From the NCBI RefSeq assembly GCF_029269835.1, contig NZ_JARJBB010000011.1, positions 124,001-188,000 on the forward strand: a DNA stretch of 64,000 nucleotides, read 5' to 3'. This document shows, piece by piece, positions 1-8,151 of this stretch. The position numbers and the translations under genes are program-made. The stretch is from Streptomyces tropicalis (GTDB lineage: Bacteria; Actinomycetota; Actinomycetes; Streptomycetales; Streptomycetaceae). The notes under the pieces were generated by a model that did no database searches, was not told where the DNA came from, and saw nothing but the letters and a program-made list of their open reading frames with translations. Position 1 is the stretch's first letter, and every line of letters starts with the position of its first letter.

Positions 1-1070
1 ATGCCCGGGATGAAGCCACCATACTTCTTCATGTTGTCGGCGACTTCCTCGGGGTTGAAGGAGATCGCCACGTAGAAGAACGCGAAGAACACGATCAGGA
101 GGAAGTACGCGGTGATGTAGACCGGGTGGTCGCCCTTGGTCAGGTTGCTCTGGACCCACGTCTTCCAGGAGGAGTTGCCCCCGGAGAACTGGGCGATCAG
201 GCTCGGGATGTAGAGCAGCGACGAAGCGAAGATCACAGGGATCACGCCCGCCTGGTTGACCTTCAGCGGGATGTACGTCGAGGTGCCGCCGTAGGACTTG
301 CGGCCGATCATGCGCTTCGCGTACTGCACGGGGATGCGGCGCTGGGCCTGCTCGACGAAGACGACCAGGCCGACCATGACGAGGCCCACCAGGATCACGG
401 TGGAGAACTCGATCCAGCCGCCGGCCAGCTTGCCCTGGACCTTGATCGCCCACAGGGCGCTCGGGAAGGTCGCGGCGATCGAGATGAACATCAGGATCGA
501 CATGCCGTTGCCGATACCGCGGTCGGTGATCAGCTCGCCGAGCCACATGACGACGCAGGTGCCCGCCGTCATCACGATGACCATCGTGATCGTGGTGAAG
601 ATCGACTGGTCCGGCACGATCTGGGACGCCACGGGACAGCCCGAGAAGAGGGCGCCGCTGCGGGCGGTGGCCACCAGGCCCGTGCCCTGCAGGACCGCCA
701 GGGCGATGGTCAGGTAGCGCGTGTACTGCGTGATCTTCGCCGTGCCGGCCTGGCCCTCCTTCTTCAGGGCCTCCAGACGCGGGATGACCACGGTCAGCAG
801 CTGCAGGATGATGCTCGCCGTGATGTACGGCATGATGCCGAGCGCGAAGACCGTGATCTGGAGCAGCGCGCCGCCGCTGAACATGTTGATCAGGCTGAAC
901 AGGCCGCGGTTCGAGTTGGCCACGTTCATGCACGTCTGGACGTTCTTGTAGTCGATGCCCGGGATCGGGATGTGGGTACCGACCCGGTACACCACGATGA
1001 TGCCGAGCGTGAAGAGCAGCTTGTTGCGCAGGTCGGGCGTCTTGAACGCCCGGGCGAACGCGGTGAGCAC
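1..1070 (-). CDS. secY: Protein translocase subunit SecY (5' part, runs off the left edge)
   Basis: Channel-forming subunit of the SecYEG translocon in the cytoplasmic membrane. About 356 N-terminal residues are present and the C-terminus lies beyond position 1. The start is GTG at 1070, preceded by a strong AGGAGG ribosome binding site. The N-terminus LTAFARAFKTPDLRNK, the motif FVEQAQRRIPVQYAKRMIGR and several hydrophobic segments are typical of actinobacterial SecY. It is the last gene seen of the spc operon. It is separated from rplO by 245 bp that contain a strong hairpin, so it may have partly independent expression. Confidence 0.97.
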   Translation of the reverse strand, partial: MLTAFARAFKTPDLRNKLLFTLGIIVVYRVGTHIPIPGIDYKNVQTCMNVANSNRGLFSLINMFSGGALLQITVFALGIMPYITASIILQLLTVVIPRLEALKKEGQAGTAKITQYTRYLTIALAVLQGTGLVATARSGALFSGCPVASQIVPDQSIFTTITMVIVMTAGTCVVMWLGELITDRGIGNGMSILMFISIAATFPSALWAIKVQGKLAGGWIEFSTVILVGLVMVGLVVFVEQAQRRIPVQYAKRMIGRKSYGGTSTYIPLKVNQAGVIPVIFASSLLYIPSLIAQFSGGNSSWKTWVQSNLTKGDHPVYITAYFLLIVFFAFFYVAISFNPEEVADNMKKYGGFIPG

Positions 1071-1243
1071 GGTGCCTCCTGCGACCCCCGCGCAACTGCG
1101 TCAAGGGTGGTGGTCTTGAGGTTCCAACAGAGAACTACGACTTAACAACGGCCGACTGCCGTTACGGGTGCCCCTCGCGCGGCATCCGGTGGAAGTGGAC
1201 AGTGCTGGCCACCTTACCGGCGAGACCGCCCCCCTTGGAACGA

Positions 1244-1283
1244 CCAACCGGGGATACCCCATTTATTGGGTATCCCCGGTTGG
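1244..1283 (-). terminator. Perfect 16-bp hairpin between rplO and secY
   Basis: Left arm 1244-1259 and right arm 1268-1283 are perfect reverse complements around an 8-nt A/T-rich loop. A further GAACGA/TCGTTC pairing lies outside the stem. It sits 33 nt after the rplO stop codon. There is no clear T-tract, so it could be a terminator, a partial attenuator or an mRNA processing/stability element that lowers read-through into secY. Confidence 0.6.
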
Positions 1284-1315
1284 GATCGTTCAGGTCATCG
1301 AGACGCCCGAAAGGG

Positions 1316-1771
1316 TCAGACGAGCTCGGTGACGGTACCGCCGGCGGCGGTGATCTTCTCCTTGGCGGAGCCGGAGACGGCGTCGACCGTCACCTGCAGC
1401 GCCACGGAGAGCTCGCCCTGACCGAGGACCTTGACCAGGCTGTTCTTGCGAACGGCGCCCTTGGCCACCAGGTCCTCGACCGTGACCTCGCCACCCTGCG
1501 GGTAGAGCGCGGCCAGCTTGTCGAGGTTCACGACCTGGAACTCGGTCTTGAACGGGTTCTTGAAGCCCTTCAGCTTCGGGAGACGCATGTGGAGGGGCAT
1601 CTGGCCACCCTCGAAGCGCTCCGGAACCTGGTAGCGGGCCTTCGTGCCCTTGGTACCACGACCGGCCGTCTTACCCTTCGACGCCTCACCACGACCGACA
1701 CGGGTCTTGGCGGTCTTGGCGCCCGGGGCGGGACGGAGGTTGTGGATCTTGAGCGGGTTCTGCTCCGCCAT
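1316..1771 (-). CDS. rplO: 50S ribosomal protein L15
   Basis: 151 aa, normal length for L15, a late-assembly 23S rRNA binding protein of the large subunit. The N-terminus LKIHNLRPAPGAK and the following Gly/Lys-rich stretch (RVGRGEASKGKTAGRGTKG) are the family signature. It follows rpmD with a 2-nt gap, so the two are almost certainly co-transcribed and translationally coupled. Confidence 0.98.
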   Translation of the reverse strand: MAEQNPLKIHNLRPAPGAKTAKTRVGRGEASKGKTAGRGTKGTKARYQVPERFEGGQMPLHMRLPKLKGFKNPFKTEFQVVNLDKLAALYPQGGEVTVEDLVAKGAVRKNSLVKVLGQGELSVALQVTVDAVSGSAKEKITAAGGTVTELV

Positions 1772-1773
1772 GA

Positions 1774-1956
1774 TCAGTCGACCTCCTCGACCGTCACGAG
1801 GTGGCGGACATGGCGCACCATGCCGCGGAACTCGGGGCGGTCCTCCTTGACGACCACGTCACCGAGGCGCTTGAGGCCCAGGCTCCGCAGGGTGTCACGG
1901 TGGTTCTGCTTGCTGCCGATGTAGGACTTGACCTGCGTAATCTTGAGCTGCGCCAT
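1774..1956 (-). CDS. rpmD: 50S ribosomal protein L30
   Basis: 60 aa. The start is ATG at 1956, beginning MAQLKITQVKSYIGSKQNHR. A longer open frame reaches 2148 but overlaps rpsE and has no family similarity, so the short form is used. SLGLKRLGDVVVKED is the usual L30 core. It lies between rpsE and rplO with gaps of 2 nt on each side, as in the spc operon of other bacteria. Confidence 0.97.
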   Translation of the reverse strand: MAQLKITQVKSYIGSKQNHRDTLRSLGLKRLGDVVVKEDRPEFRGMVRHVRHLVTVEEVD

Positions 1957-1958
1957 GA

Positions 1959-2564
1959 TTACGCACCCGCCCCGGCACGCGCACGGAGCAGGGCCGCGGG
2001 AGCGACGTCCTCGAGCGGCAGACCACGGCGGGCCGCGATCTCCTCGGGACGCTGCAGGCCCTTCAGGGCCTCCACGGTGGCGTGCACGATGTTGATGGCG
2101 TTGTCGGAGCCGAGCGACTTCGACAGCACGTCGTGGATACCGGCGCACTCGAGCACGGCGCGCACCGGACCACCGGCGATCACACCGGTACCCGGGGACG
2201 CGGGCTTGAGCAGCACGACGCCGGCAGCCTTCTCACCCTGGATCGGGTGCGGGATGGTGCCCTGGATGCGGGGGACCTTGAAGAAGTGCTTCTTGGCCTC
2301 CTCAACACCCTTGGCGATGGCGGCCGGCACCTCCTTGGCCTTGCCGTATCCGACACCCACGGTGCCGTCACCGTCGCCCACCACGACCAGCGCGGTGAAG
2401 CTGAAGCGACGACCACCCTTCACAACCTTGGCGACGCGGTTGATCGCGACAACGCGCTCAACGTACGCGGTCTTCTCGGCGGCAGCTGCGCCGCCGTCAC
2501 GGCCCTTCCGGTCCCGCCGCTCGCCGCCACCGGCACCGCCACCGCGGCGCTGGGGTCCAGCCAT
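1959..2564 (-). CDS. rpsE: 30S ribosomal protein S5
   Basis: 201 aa. S5 helps maintain decoding accuracy in the small subunit. The first ~35 residues are a Gly/Arg-rich actinobacterial extension (GPQRRGGGAGGGERRDRKG). The double-stranded RNA binding domain follows (YVERVVAINRVAKVVKGGRR, with GVGYGKAKEVPAAI further on), then the C-terminal domain with the typical TGVIAGGPVRAVLE. Spectinomycin-resistance positions in the N-terminal loop show no obvious change. Confidence 0.98.
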   Translation of the reverse strand: MAGPQRRGGGAGGGERRDRKGRDGGAAAAEKTAYVERVVAINRVAKVVKGGRRFSFTALVVVGDGDGTVGVGYGKAKEVPAAIAKGVEEAKKHFFKVPRIQGTIPHPIQGEKAAGVVLLKPASPGTGVIAGGPVRAVLECAGIHDVLSKSLGSDNAINIVHATVEALKGLQRPEEIAARRGLPLEDVAPAALLRARAGAGA

Positions 2565-2605
2565 TGGAATTACCTCTCTCTGTCTCCGCTAGCTACGGAA
2601 CCGAC

Positions 2606-2989
2606 TCAGAACTTGAGTCCGGCTTCGCGGGCGGCGTCCGCCAGGGCGGCGATGCGCCCGGCGTACTGGTTACCACCACGGTCGAACACGACGGCCTCGA
2701 CTCCGGCGGCCTTGGCGCGCTCGGCGACCAGGGCGCCGACCTGCTTGGCCTGCGCGGACTTGTCGCCCTCGCCACCGCGGACGGAACTGTCCAGGGTGGA
2801 CGCCGACGCCAGGGTGTGGCCCTTGAGGTCGTCGATCACCTGCGCCACGATGTGGCGGTTGGAGCGGGTCACGACCAGACGGGGGCGCTCCGCCGTACCG
2901 GCGATCCGCTTGCGGATCCGGATGTGGCGGCGCTTGATCGCGGCGCGCTTGTAGGCGTCGCCCTTCAGGATCTTCTGCCCGTATGCCAT
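2606..2989 (-). CDS. rplR: 50S ribosomal protein L18
   Basis: 127 aa. L18 binds 5S rRNA together with L5. The N-terminal RIRKRIAGTAERPRL and the central SNRHIVAQVIDD core are recognisable, and the C-terminus ALADAAREAGLKF is typical. It starts 3 nt after rplF ends. Confidence 0.98.
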   Translation of the reverse strand: MAYGQKILKGDAYKRAAIKRRHIRIRKRIAGTAERPRLVVTRSNRHIVAQVIDDLKGHTLASASTLDSSVRGGEGDKSAQAKQVGALVAERAKAAGVEAVVFDRGGNQYAGRIAALADAAREAGLKF

Positions 2990-2992
2990 GGC

Positions 2993-3532
2993 TTACTTAC
3001 CCGCCTTTCCGACCTTGCGGCGGATGACTTCGCCCTCGTACTTGACGCCCTTGGCCTTGTACGGGTCGGGCTTGCGCAGCTTGCGGATGTTGGCCGCAAC
3101 CTCGCCGACCTTCTGCTTGTCGATGCCCTCGACCTGGAAGCGGGTCGGGGTCTCCACCTTGAAGGTGATGCCCTCGGGCGCCTCGACGGTGATCGGGTGG
3201 CTGTAACCGAGAGCGAACTCGAGGTTCGAACCCTTGGCGGTCACGCGGTAACCGACACCGCTGATCTCGAGCTTCTTCACGTAACCCTGGGTCACGCCGG
3301 TGATCATGTTCGCCACCAGCGTGCGGGACAGGCCGTGGAGGGCCTTGTTCTGACGCTCGTCGTTGGGGCGGGTGACGTTCAGAACGCCGTCCTCACCCTT
3401 GGCGATGTCGATCGGAGCCACGACCGTGTGGGTCAGCGAGCCCTTGGGCCCCTTGACCGAGATCGTGCGGCCGTCGATGGTGACGTCCACGCCGGCGGGA
3501 ACCGCGATGGGGAGCTTGCCGATGCGCGACAT
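2993..3532 (-). CDS. rplF: 50S ribosomal protein L6
   Basis: 179 aa, normal length. It begins MSRIGKLPIAVPAGVDV. The C-terminal duplicated domain ends in the family signature PDPYKAKGVKYEGE. A GGAGGAAA ribosome binding site precedes the ATG. Confidence 0.98.
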   Translation of the reverse strand: MSRIGKLPIAVPAGVDVTIDGRTISVKGPKGSLTHTVVAPIDIAKGEDGVLNVTRPNDERQNKALHGLSRTLVANMITGVTQGYVKKLEISGVGYRVTAKGSNLEFALGYSHPITVEAPEGITFKVETPTRFQVEGIDKQKVGEVAANIRKLRKPDPYKAKGVKYEGEVIRRKVGKAGK

Positions 3533-3556
3533 AGCTGTTTCCTCCGTTCCCTTCTG

Positions 3557-3955
3557 CTACCAGACGTAGGCGAGGACTTCCCCACCCACGCCCTTCTTGC
3601 CGGCCTGCTTGTCGGTGAGGAGCCCGTGCGACGTGGAGATGATCGCCACGCCGAGGCCGCCCAGCACCTTGGGCAGGTTGGTGGACTTCGCGTACACCCG
3701 GAGACCGGGCTTGGAGATCCGCTTGATGCCCGCGATGGAGCGCTCACGGTTGGGGCCGAACTTCAGCTCCAGGACGAGGTTCTTGCCCACCTGGGCGTCC
3801 TCGACCTTCCAGCCCGTGATGAAGCCCTCCTGCTGGAGGATCTCCGCGATGTGCGACTTGATCTTCGAGTGCGGCATCGCCACGGTGTCGTGGTACGCCG
3901 AGTTCGCGTTCCGCAGACGCGTGAGCATGTCTGCGATCGGATCAGTCATGGTCAT
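3557..3955 (-). CDS. rpsH: 30S ribosomal protein S8
   Basis: 132 aa. The start is ATG at 3955 (MTMTDPIADMLTRLRNA). The open frame extends 15 codons upstream, but the short form matches the family start. The C-terminal signature STSHGLLTDKQAGKKGVGGE is intact. S8 binds 16S rRNA and, in enterobacteria, represses the spc mRNA; no comparable site could be confirmed here. A 213-bp spacer separates it from rpsN. Confidence 0.98.
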   Translation of the reverse strand: MTMTDPIADMLTRLRNANSAYHDTVAMPHSKIKSHIAEILQQEGFITGWKVEDAQVGKNLVLELKFGPNRERSIAGIKRISKPGLRVYAKSTNLPKVLGGLGVAIISTSHGLLTDKQAGKKGVGGEVLAYVW

Positions 3956-4168
3956 GAATTGGCCTTCGGCCTCTCTCGCCGGGGTTTCCTGGTGCGCCAT
4001 CCCTCTCCCCGATCCGAGACGGGACGGGTGCGGCGCGGTGGACCTACGGCGTAGTAAGTCGTACGGGCGCGGCAGGCGCCCAACCCCACAAGCCTAAGGC
4101 ATGCGGGGGTGGGCTCCCTGCCGTCCCAGATGCTTACCGAGAGACTCTTGGAACCCGGATGTCCGGGA

Positions 4169-4354
4169 TTACCAGGAGCTCTTGGTCACGCCCGGCAGCT
4201 CGCCACGGTGAGCCATCTCACGAAGGCACACGCGGCACAGGCCGAACTTGCGGTACACGGAGTGCGGACGGCCGCAGCGCTGGCAGCGGGTGTAGCCACG
4301 CACACCGAACTTGGGCTTGCGAGCAGCCTTAGCGATCAGAGCCTTCTTCGCCAT
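4169..4354 (-). CDS. rpsN: 30S ribosomal protein S14, zinc-binding type Z
   Basis: 61 aa, the short C+ form of S14. The start is ATG at 4354 (MAKKALIAKAARKPKFGV). Four zinc-ligand cysteines are visible, C24-x-x-C27 and C40-x-x-C43. Streptomyces usually also carry a longer zinc-independent paralogue elsewhere under zinc-responsive control. This is the housekeeping spc-operon copy. It follows rplE after 5 nt. Confidence 0.97.
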   Translation of the reverse strand: MAKKALIAKAARKPKFGVRGYTRCQRCGRPHSVYRKFGLCRVCLREMAHRGELPGVTKSSW

Positions 4355-4359
4355 CTCGC

Positions 4360-4917
4360 TCACGCCTCCTTGAACGGGAAGCCGAGGTGACGAAGGAGCG
4401 CGCGGCCCTCAGCGTCGTTGGTCGCCGTGGTGACCACGGTGATGTCCATACCCCGGACGCGGTCGATCTTGTCCTGGTCGATCTCGTGGAACATGACCTG
4501 CTCCGTGAGACCGAAGGTGTAGTTGCCACGGCCGTCGAACTGCTTGGGGGACAGACCACGGAAGTCGCGGATGCGCGGGAGCGCGAGCGACAGGGTGCGG
4601 TCCAGGAACTCCCACATGCGGTCGCCACGGAGCGTGACGTGGGCACCGATCGGCTGACCCTCGCGCAGCTTGAACTGCGCGATGGACTTGCGGGCCTTGG
4701 TGACGGCCGGCTTCTGACCGGTGATCGTGGTGAGGTCGCGGATGGCGCCCTCGATCAGCTTCGAGTCACGGGCGGCGTCGCCGACACCCATGTTGACCAC
4801 GATCTTGACGAGACCGGGGATCTGCATGACGTTCTCGTACTTGAACTCGTCACGCAGCTTGCCCGCGATCTCCTCGCGGTACTTCTGCTTCAGACGCGGG
4901 GCAGTGGTGGTAGCCAT
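4360..4917 (-). CDS. rplE: 50S ribosomal protein L5
   Basis: 185 aa. L5 contacts 5S rRNA and the P-site tRNA. Core motifs RGDRMWEFLDRTLSLALPRIRDFRG and GNYTFGLTEQ are present in sequence order. The start codon overlaps the rplX stop as TGATG, giving translational coupling. The N-terminus carries a short actinobacterial extension (MATTTAPRLKQKY). Confidence 0.98.
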   Translation of the reverse strand: MATTTAPRLKQKYREEIAGKLRDEFKYENVMQIPGLVKIVVNMGVGDAARDSKLIEGAIRDLTTITGQKPAVTKARKSIAQFKLREGQPIGAHVTLRGDRMWEFLDRTLSLALPRIRDFRGLSPKQFDGRGNYTFGLTEQVMFHEIDQDKIDRVRGMDITVVTTATNDAEGRALLRHLGFPFKEA

Positions 4918-5240
4918 CAGATGTCCTCACCCGTCCGCTTGGCAACGCGGATCTTGTTGCCTTCGTCGTCGAAGCGGTAGCCGACACGCGTGACGACCTT
5001 CTGGCCGTCCTTCTCCACGACCAGCTGGACGTTGGAGACGTGGATCGGCGCCTCGGTCGTGACGATGCCGCCGGCCTGCGAGCCGCTGGCGGTCGGACCG
5101 GCCTTGGTGTGCTTCTTGACCCGGTTGACACCCTCGACCAGGACGCGCTCGTCGCGCGGGAAAGCGGCAATGACCTTGCCCTGCTTGCCCTTGTCCTTAC
5201 CGGTGATGACCTGGACCAGGTCGCCCTTCTTGATCTTCAT
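4917..5240 (-). CDS. rplX: 50S ribosomal protein L24
   Basis: 107 aa. L24 initiates 50S assembly. It begins MKIKKGDLVQVITGKDKGKQ, a KOW motif, and contains the conserved VEGVNRVKKH. It starts 2 nt after the rplN stop and overlaps rplE by one base. Confidence 0.98.
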   Translation of the reverse strand: MKIKKGDLVQVITGKDKGKQGKVIAAFPRDERVLVEGVNRVKKHTKAGPTASGSQAGGIVTTEAPIHVSNVQLVVEKDGQKVVTRVGYRFDDEGNKIRVAKRTGEDI

Positions 5241-5242
5241 GC

Positions 5243-5611
5243 TTACAGCACCTCCGGCGCGAGCGAGATGATCTTCATGAACTTCTTCTCGCGCAGCTCA
5301 CGGCCGACGGGGCCGAAGATACGGGTGCCGCGAGGGTCGCCGTCGTTCTTCAGAATGACGGCGGCGTTCTCGTCGAAGCGGATGTACGAGCCGTCCGGAC
5401 GGCGGCGCTCCTTGACGGTGCGAACGATGACCGCCTTGACGACGTCACCCTTCTTCACGTTGCCACCGGGGATCGCGTCCTTGACGGTGGCGACGATGAC
5501 GTCACCGATGCCCGCGTAGCGGCGACCGGAGCCACCGAGCACACGGATGCAAAGGATTTCCTTCGCACCAGTGTTGTCGGCGACGCGCAGTCGCGACTCC
5601 TGCTGGATCAC
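5243..5611 (-). CDS. rplN: 50S ribosomal protein L14
   Basis: 122 aa, the invariant family length. The N-terminus MIQQESRLRVADNTGAKE and the signature RFDENAAVILKNDGDPRGTR are intact. It opens the spc portion. A ~100-bp spacer with two hairpins separates it from rpsQ. Confidence 0.98.
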   Translation of the reverse strand: MIQQESRLRVADNTGAKEILCIRVLGGSGRRYAGIGDVIVATVKDAIPGGNVKKGDVVKAVIVRTVKERRRPDGSYIRFDENAAVILKNDGDPRGTRIFGPVGRELREKKFMKIISLAPEVL

Positions 5612-5639
5612 GTCTATCTCCTGTGTGTCTGCCGGTTCC

Positions 5640-5668
5640 CCGGGGGCCGTTCGGTGAACGGCCCCCGG
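5640..5668 (-). promoter_or_regulatory. Perfect 13-bp hairpin in the rpsQ-rplN spacer
   Basis: Arms 5640-5652 and 5656-5668 are exact reverse complements around a 3-nt loop. A second, shorter stem-loop (about 5685-5708) lies just upstream of it in the direction of transcription. There is no T-tract. The pair marks the boundary between the S10 and spc groups and may modulate read-through or mRNA processing. Confidence 0.5.
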
Positions 5669-5710
5669 AGCCTGGCGGAACTGTCCTGCGAGGGGTGCCC
5701 CGCAGGATGA

Positions 5711-5995
5711 TTACTTGGCCTTCTCGAGGATCTCGACGACGCGCCAGCGCTTCGTCGCGGACAGCGGCCGGGTCTCCATCAGGAGGACGCGGTCGCCGAC
5801 GCCCGCAGCGTTCTGCTCGTCGTGCGCCTTGAGCTTGTTCGTACGGCGGATGACCTTGCCGTACAGCGCGTGCTTGACACGGTCCTCGACGGCGACGACG
5901 ACGGTCTTGTCCATCTTGTCGCTGACGACCAGACCCTCACGGGTCTTGCGGAAACCGCGAGCTTCCTTGTTCTCAGTCACGTTGCTCTCGCTCAT
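5711..5995 (-). CDS. rpsQ: 30S ribosomal protein S17
   Basis: 94 aa. S17 is a primary 16S rRNA binding protein with an OB fold. The N-terminus is an acidic extension (MSESNVTENKEARGFRK). Then come the core VVSDKMDKTVVVAVE and the signature HDEQNAAGVGDRVLLMETRPLS, seen in two pieces. Its start follows rpmC, whose stop codon overlaps it by one base. Confidence 0.98.
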   Translation of the reverse strand: MSESNVTENKEARGFRKTREGLVVSDKMDKTVVVAVEDRVKHALYGKVIRRTNKLKAHDEQNAAGVGDRVLLMETRPLSATKRWRVVEILEKAK

Positions 5996-6219
5996 CAGGC
6001 GTTCTCCACCGTCTCGATGCCGAGCTCACGCTCACGCATGAGGGTGTAGATCCGGGCGATGTCCTTGCGGACCGCCTTGAGACGGCCATGGTTCTCGAGC
6101 TGACCCGTCGCCGCCTGGAAGCGGAGGTTGAACAGCTCTTCCTTGGCCTCGCGGAGCTTGCCCAGAAGCTCCTCGTTGCCCAGCTCGCGCAGCTCGGACG
6201 CCTTGGTACCGGCCGACAT
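5995..6219 (-). CDS. rpmC: 50S ribosomal protein L29
   Basis: 74 aa. The start is ATG at 6219 (MSAGTKASELRELGNEELL), overlapping the rplP stop codon (TGATG). A GTG one codon further upstream is possible but has no advantage. L29 lies at the polypeptide exit tunnel and docks trigger factor and SRP. The helical hairpin core KLREAKEELFNLRFQAATG is clear. Confidence 0.97.
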   Translation of the reverse strand: MSAGTKASELRELGNEELLGKLREAKEELFNLRFQAATGQLENHGRLKAVRKDIARIYTLMRERELGIETVENA

Positions 6220-6638
6220 CACGCTTCACCTGCCTCGCGCTTGACGATCCGGCACTTCATCGGCAGCTTGTGGGCCGCACGAGTCAGCGCCTCACGGGCG
6301 ATCTTCTCATTGGGGTACGACAGCTCGAACATCACGCGTCCGGGCTTGACGTTCGCGATCCACCACTCCGGCGAACCCTTACCGGAACCCATGCGGGTCT
6401 CGGCAGGCTTCTTGGTGAGGGGACGGTCCGGGTAGATGTTGATCCAGACCTTGCCGCCACGCTTGATGTGACGGGTCATCGCGATACGAGCCGCCTCGAT
6501 CTGGCGGTTCGTCACGTAGGCCGGGGTCAGCGCCTGGATGCCGTACTCGCCGAACGCAACCTGCGTTCCACCCTTGGACATACCGTTGCGCTTCGGGTGG
6601 TGCTGCTTGCGGTGCTTGACCCTACGGGGGATCAGCAT
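6219..6638 (-). CDS. rplP: 50S ribosomal protein L16
   Basis: 139 aa, standard length. The MLIPRRVKHRKQHHPKR start and the signature RMGSGKGSPEWWIANVKPG are intact. L16 organises the tRNA binding sites of the 50S subunit. It begins 5 nt after rpsC. Confidence 0.98.
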   Translation of the reverse strand: MLIPRRVKHRKQHHPKRNGMSKGGTQVAFGEYGIQALTPAYVTNRQIEAARIAMTRHIKRGGKVWINIYPDRPLTKKPAETRMGSGKGSPEWWIANVKPGRVMFELSYPNEKIAREALTRAAHKLPMKCRIVKREAGEA

Positions 6639-6643
6639 GTCGG

Positions 6644-7465
6644 TCAGGCCTCCGTTCCGGTGCTCTCAGCCGGAGCGGACGCGGGAGCCTCGGCCTTGGG
6701 GGCCTCGGCGCCGGCAGCCTGCTGCGGCTTGCGACCGCGCCGCTCGCCACCGCGGCCACCACGGGCCGGGCGGTCGGCACCGCCACGGGCCGGGCGGTTA
6801 CCCGCACGGGCCGCAGCGTTCTCGGCGCGGACCTCGGCGATGTTCTTGACGTCGCCCTTGTAGATCCAGACCTTCACGCCGATGCGGCCGAAGGTCGTCT
6901 TGGCCTCGAAGAAGCCGTAGTCCACGTTCGCGCGGAGCGTGTGCAGGGGCACGCGGCCCTCGCGGTAGAACTCCGAGCGGGACATCTCGGCGCCGCCGAG
7001 GCGGCCACCGCACTGGATCTTGATGCCCTTGGCGCCCGCCTTCATCGCCGACTGCATGCTCTTGCGCATGGCACGGCGGAAGGAGACGCGGGAGGAGAGC
7101 TGCTCGGCGACGGCCTGGGCCACGAGCTGAGCGTCCGTCTCGGGGTTCTTGACCTCGAGGATGTTCAGCTGGACCTGCTTGCCCGTGAGCTTCTCGAGGT
7201 CACCGCGGATGCGGTCGGCCTCGGCGCCACGGCGGCCGATGACGATGCCCGGACGAGCGGTGTGGATGTCCACACGCACGCGGTCACGGGTGCGCTCGAT
7301 CTCCACCTTGGAGATGCCGGCGCGCTCCATGCCGGACGTCATCATCCGACGGATGGCGACGTCTTCCTTGACGTAGTCCTTGTACAGCTTGTCGGCGTAC
7401 CAACGCGACTTGAAGTCGGTCGTGACCCCGAGCCGGAACCCGTGCGGGTTTACCTTCTGGCCCAT
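6644..7465 (-). CDS. rpsC: 30S ribosomal protein S3
   Basis: 273 aa. The KH domain motif GIVIGRRGAEADRIRGDL is near residues 75-92. The C-terminal domain with GRLGGAEMSRSEFYREGRVP is complete. The last ~60 residues are a low-complexity Ala/Arg/Gly/Pro tail (NRPARGGADRPARGG) longer than in E. coli but usual in Streptomyces. The start codon overlaps the rplV stop. Confidence 0.98.
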   Translation of the reverse strand: MGQKVNPHGFRLGVTTDFKSRWYADKLYKDYVKEDVAIRRMMTSGMERAGISKVEIERTRDRVRVDIHTARPGIVIGRRGAEADRIRGDLEKLTGKQVQLNILEVKNPETDAQLVAQAVAEQLSSRVSFRRAMRKSMQSAMKAGAKGIKIQCGGRLGGAEMSRSEFYREGRVPLHTLRANVDYGFFEAKTTFGRIGVKVWIYKGDVKNIAEVRAENAAARAGNRPARGGADRPARGGRGGERRGRKPQQAAGAEAPKAEAPASAPAESTGTEA

Positions 7466-7812
7466 TACCGGGTTCCTTCCTTGCTGCTGACGACCACAGT
7501 GATGTGGCTGGTCCGCTTGCGGATCCGGTAGGCACGGCCCTGAGCACGCGGACGGAACCGCTTCAGGGTCGGGCCCTCGTCGACGTACGCCTCGGAGATG
7601 AAGAGGCTGTCGGCGTCGGTGTGGTCGTAGTTGTGCGCGGCGTTGGCGATGGCGCTGTCGAGCACCTTGCCGACCGGCTCGGAGGCTGCCTGCGGAGCGA
7701 ATCGCAGAACAGCCTGGGCCTCCGTGGCGTCCATGCCACGGATGAGGTCCACCACACGGCGGGCCTTCATGGGCGTGACGCGGATGTACCGCGCCTGGGC
7801 CCTGGCTTCCAT
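7465..7812 (-). CDS. rplV: 50S ribosomal protein L22
   Basis: 115 aa. L22 lines the exit tunnel; macrolide-resistance changes occur in its beta hairpin, which here reads GPTLKRFRPRAQGRAYRIRK with no insertion or deletion. The N-terminus ARAQARYIRVTPMKARRVVD is typical. Confidence 0.98.
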   Translation of the reverse strand: MEARAQARYIRVTPMKARRVVDLIRGMDATEAQAVLRFAPQAASEPVGKVLDSAIANAAHNYDHTDADSLFISEAYVDEGPTLKRFRPRAQGRAYRIRKRTSHITVVVSSKEGTR

Positions 7813-7857
7813 GGTTGTCCCTTCAGAGTTACTTACGTGTCTGAATGCGATCCGCTA

Positions 7858-8139
7858 CTAGCGGCGCTTCGACTTCCGGTCGTCCTTGACGTGACCCCGG
7901 AAGGTGCGGGTCGGCGAGAACTCGCCGAGCTTGTGGCCGACCATCGACTCGGTGACGAACACCGGGATGTGGGTCTTGCCGTTGTGCACCGCGATCGTGT
8001 GGCCGAGCATGGCCGGGACGATCATCGAGCGACGGGACCAGGTCTTGATGACGTTCTTGGTGCCGGCTTCGTTCTGGGCGTCCACCTTCTTGCTCAGGTG
8101 GTCGTCGACGAAGGGCCCCTTCTTGAGACTGCGCGGCAT
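7858..8139 (-). CDS. rpsS: 30S ribosomal protein S19
   Basis: 93 aa. Begins MPRSLKKGPFVDDHLSKKV and contains the signature VTESMVGHKLGEFSPTRTF. S19 forms a complex with S13 near the head of the 30S subunit. It lies between rplB (12-nt gap) and rplV (45-nt gap). Confidence 0.98.
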   Translation of the reverse strand: MPRSLKKGPFVDDHLSKKVDAQNEAGTKNVIKTWSRRSMIVPAMLGHTIAVHNGKTHIPVFVTESMVGHKLGEFSPTRTFRGHVKDDRKSKRR

Positions 8140-8151
8140 CTAAACCCGCTC

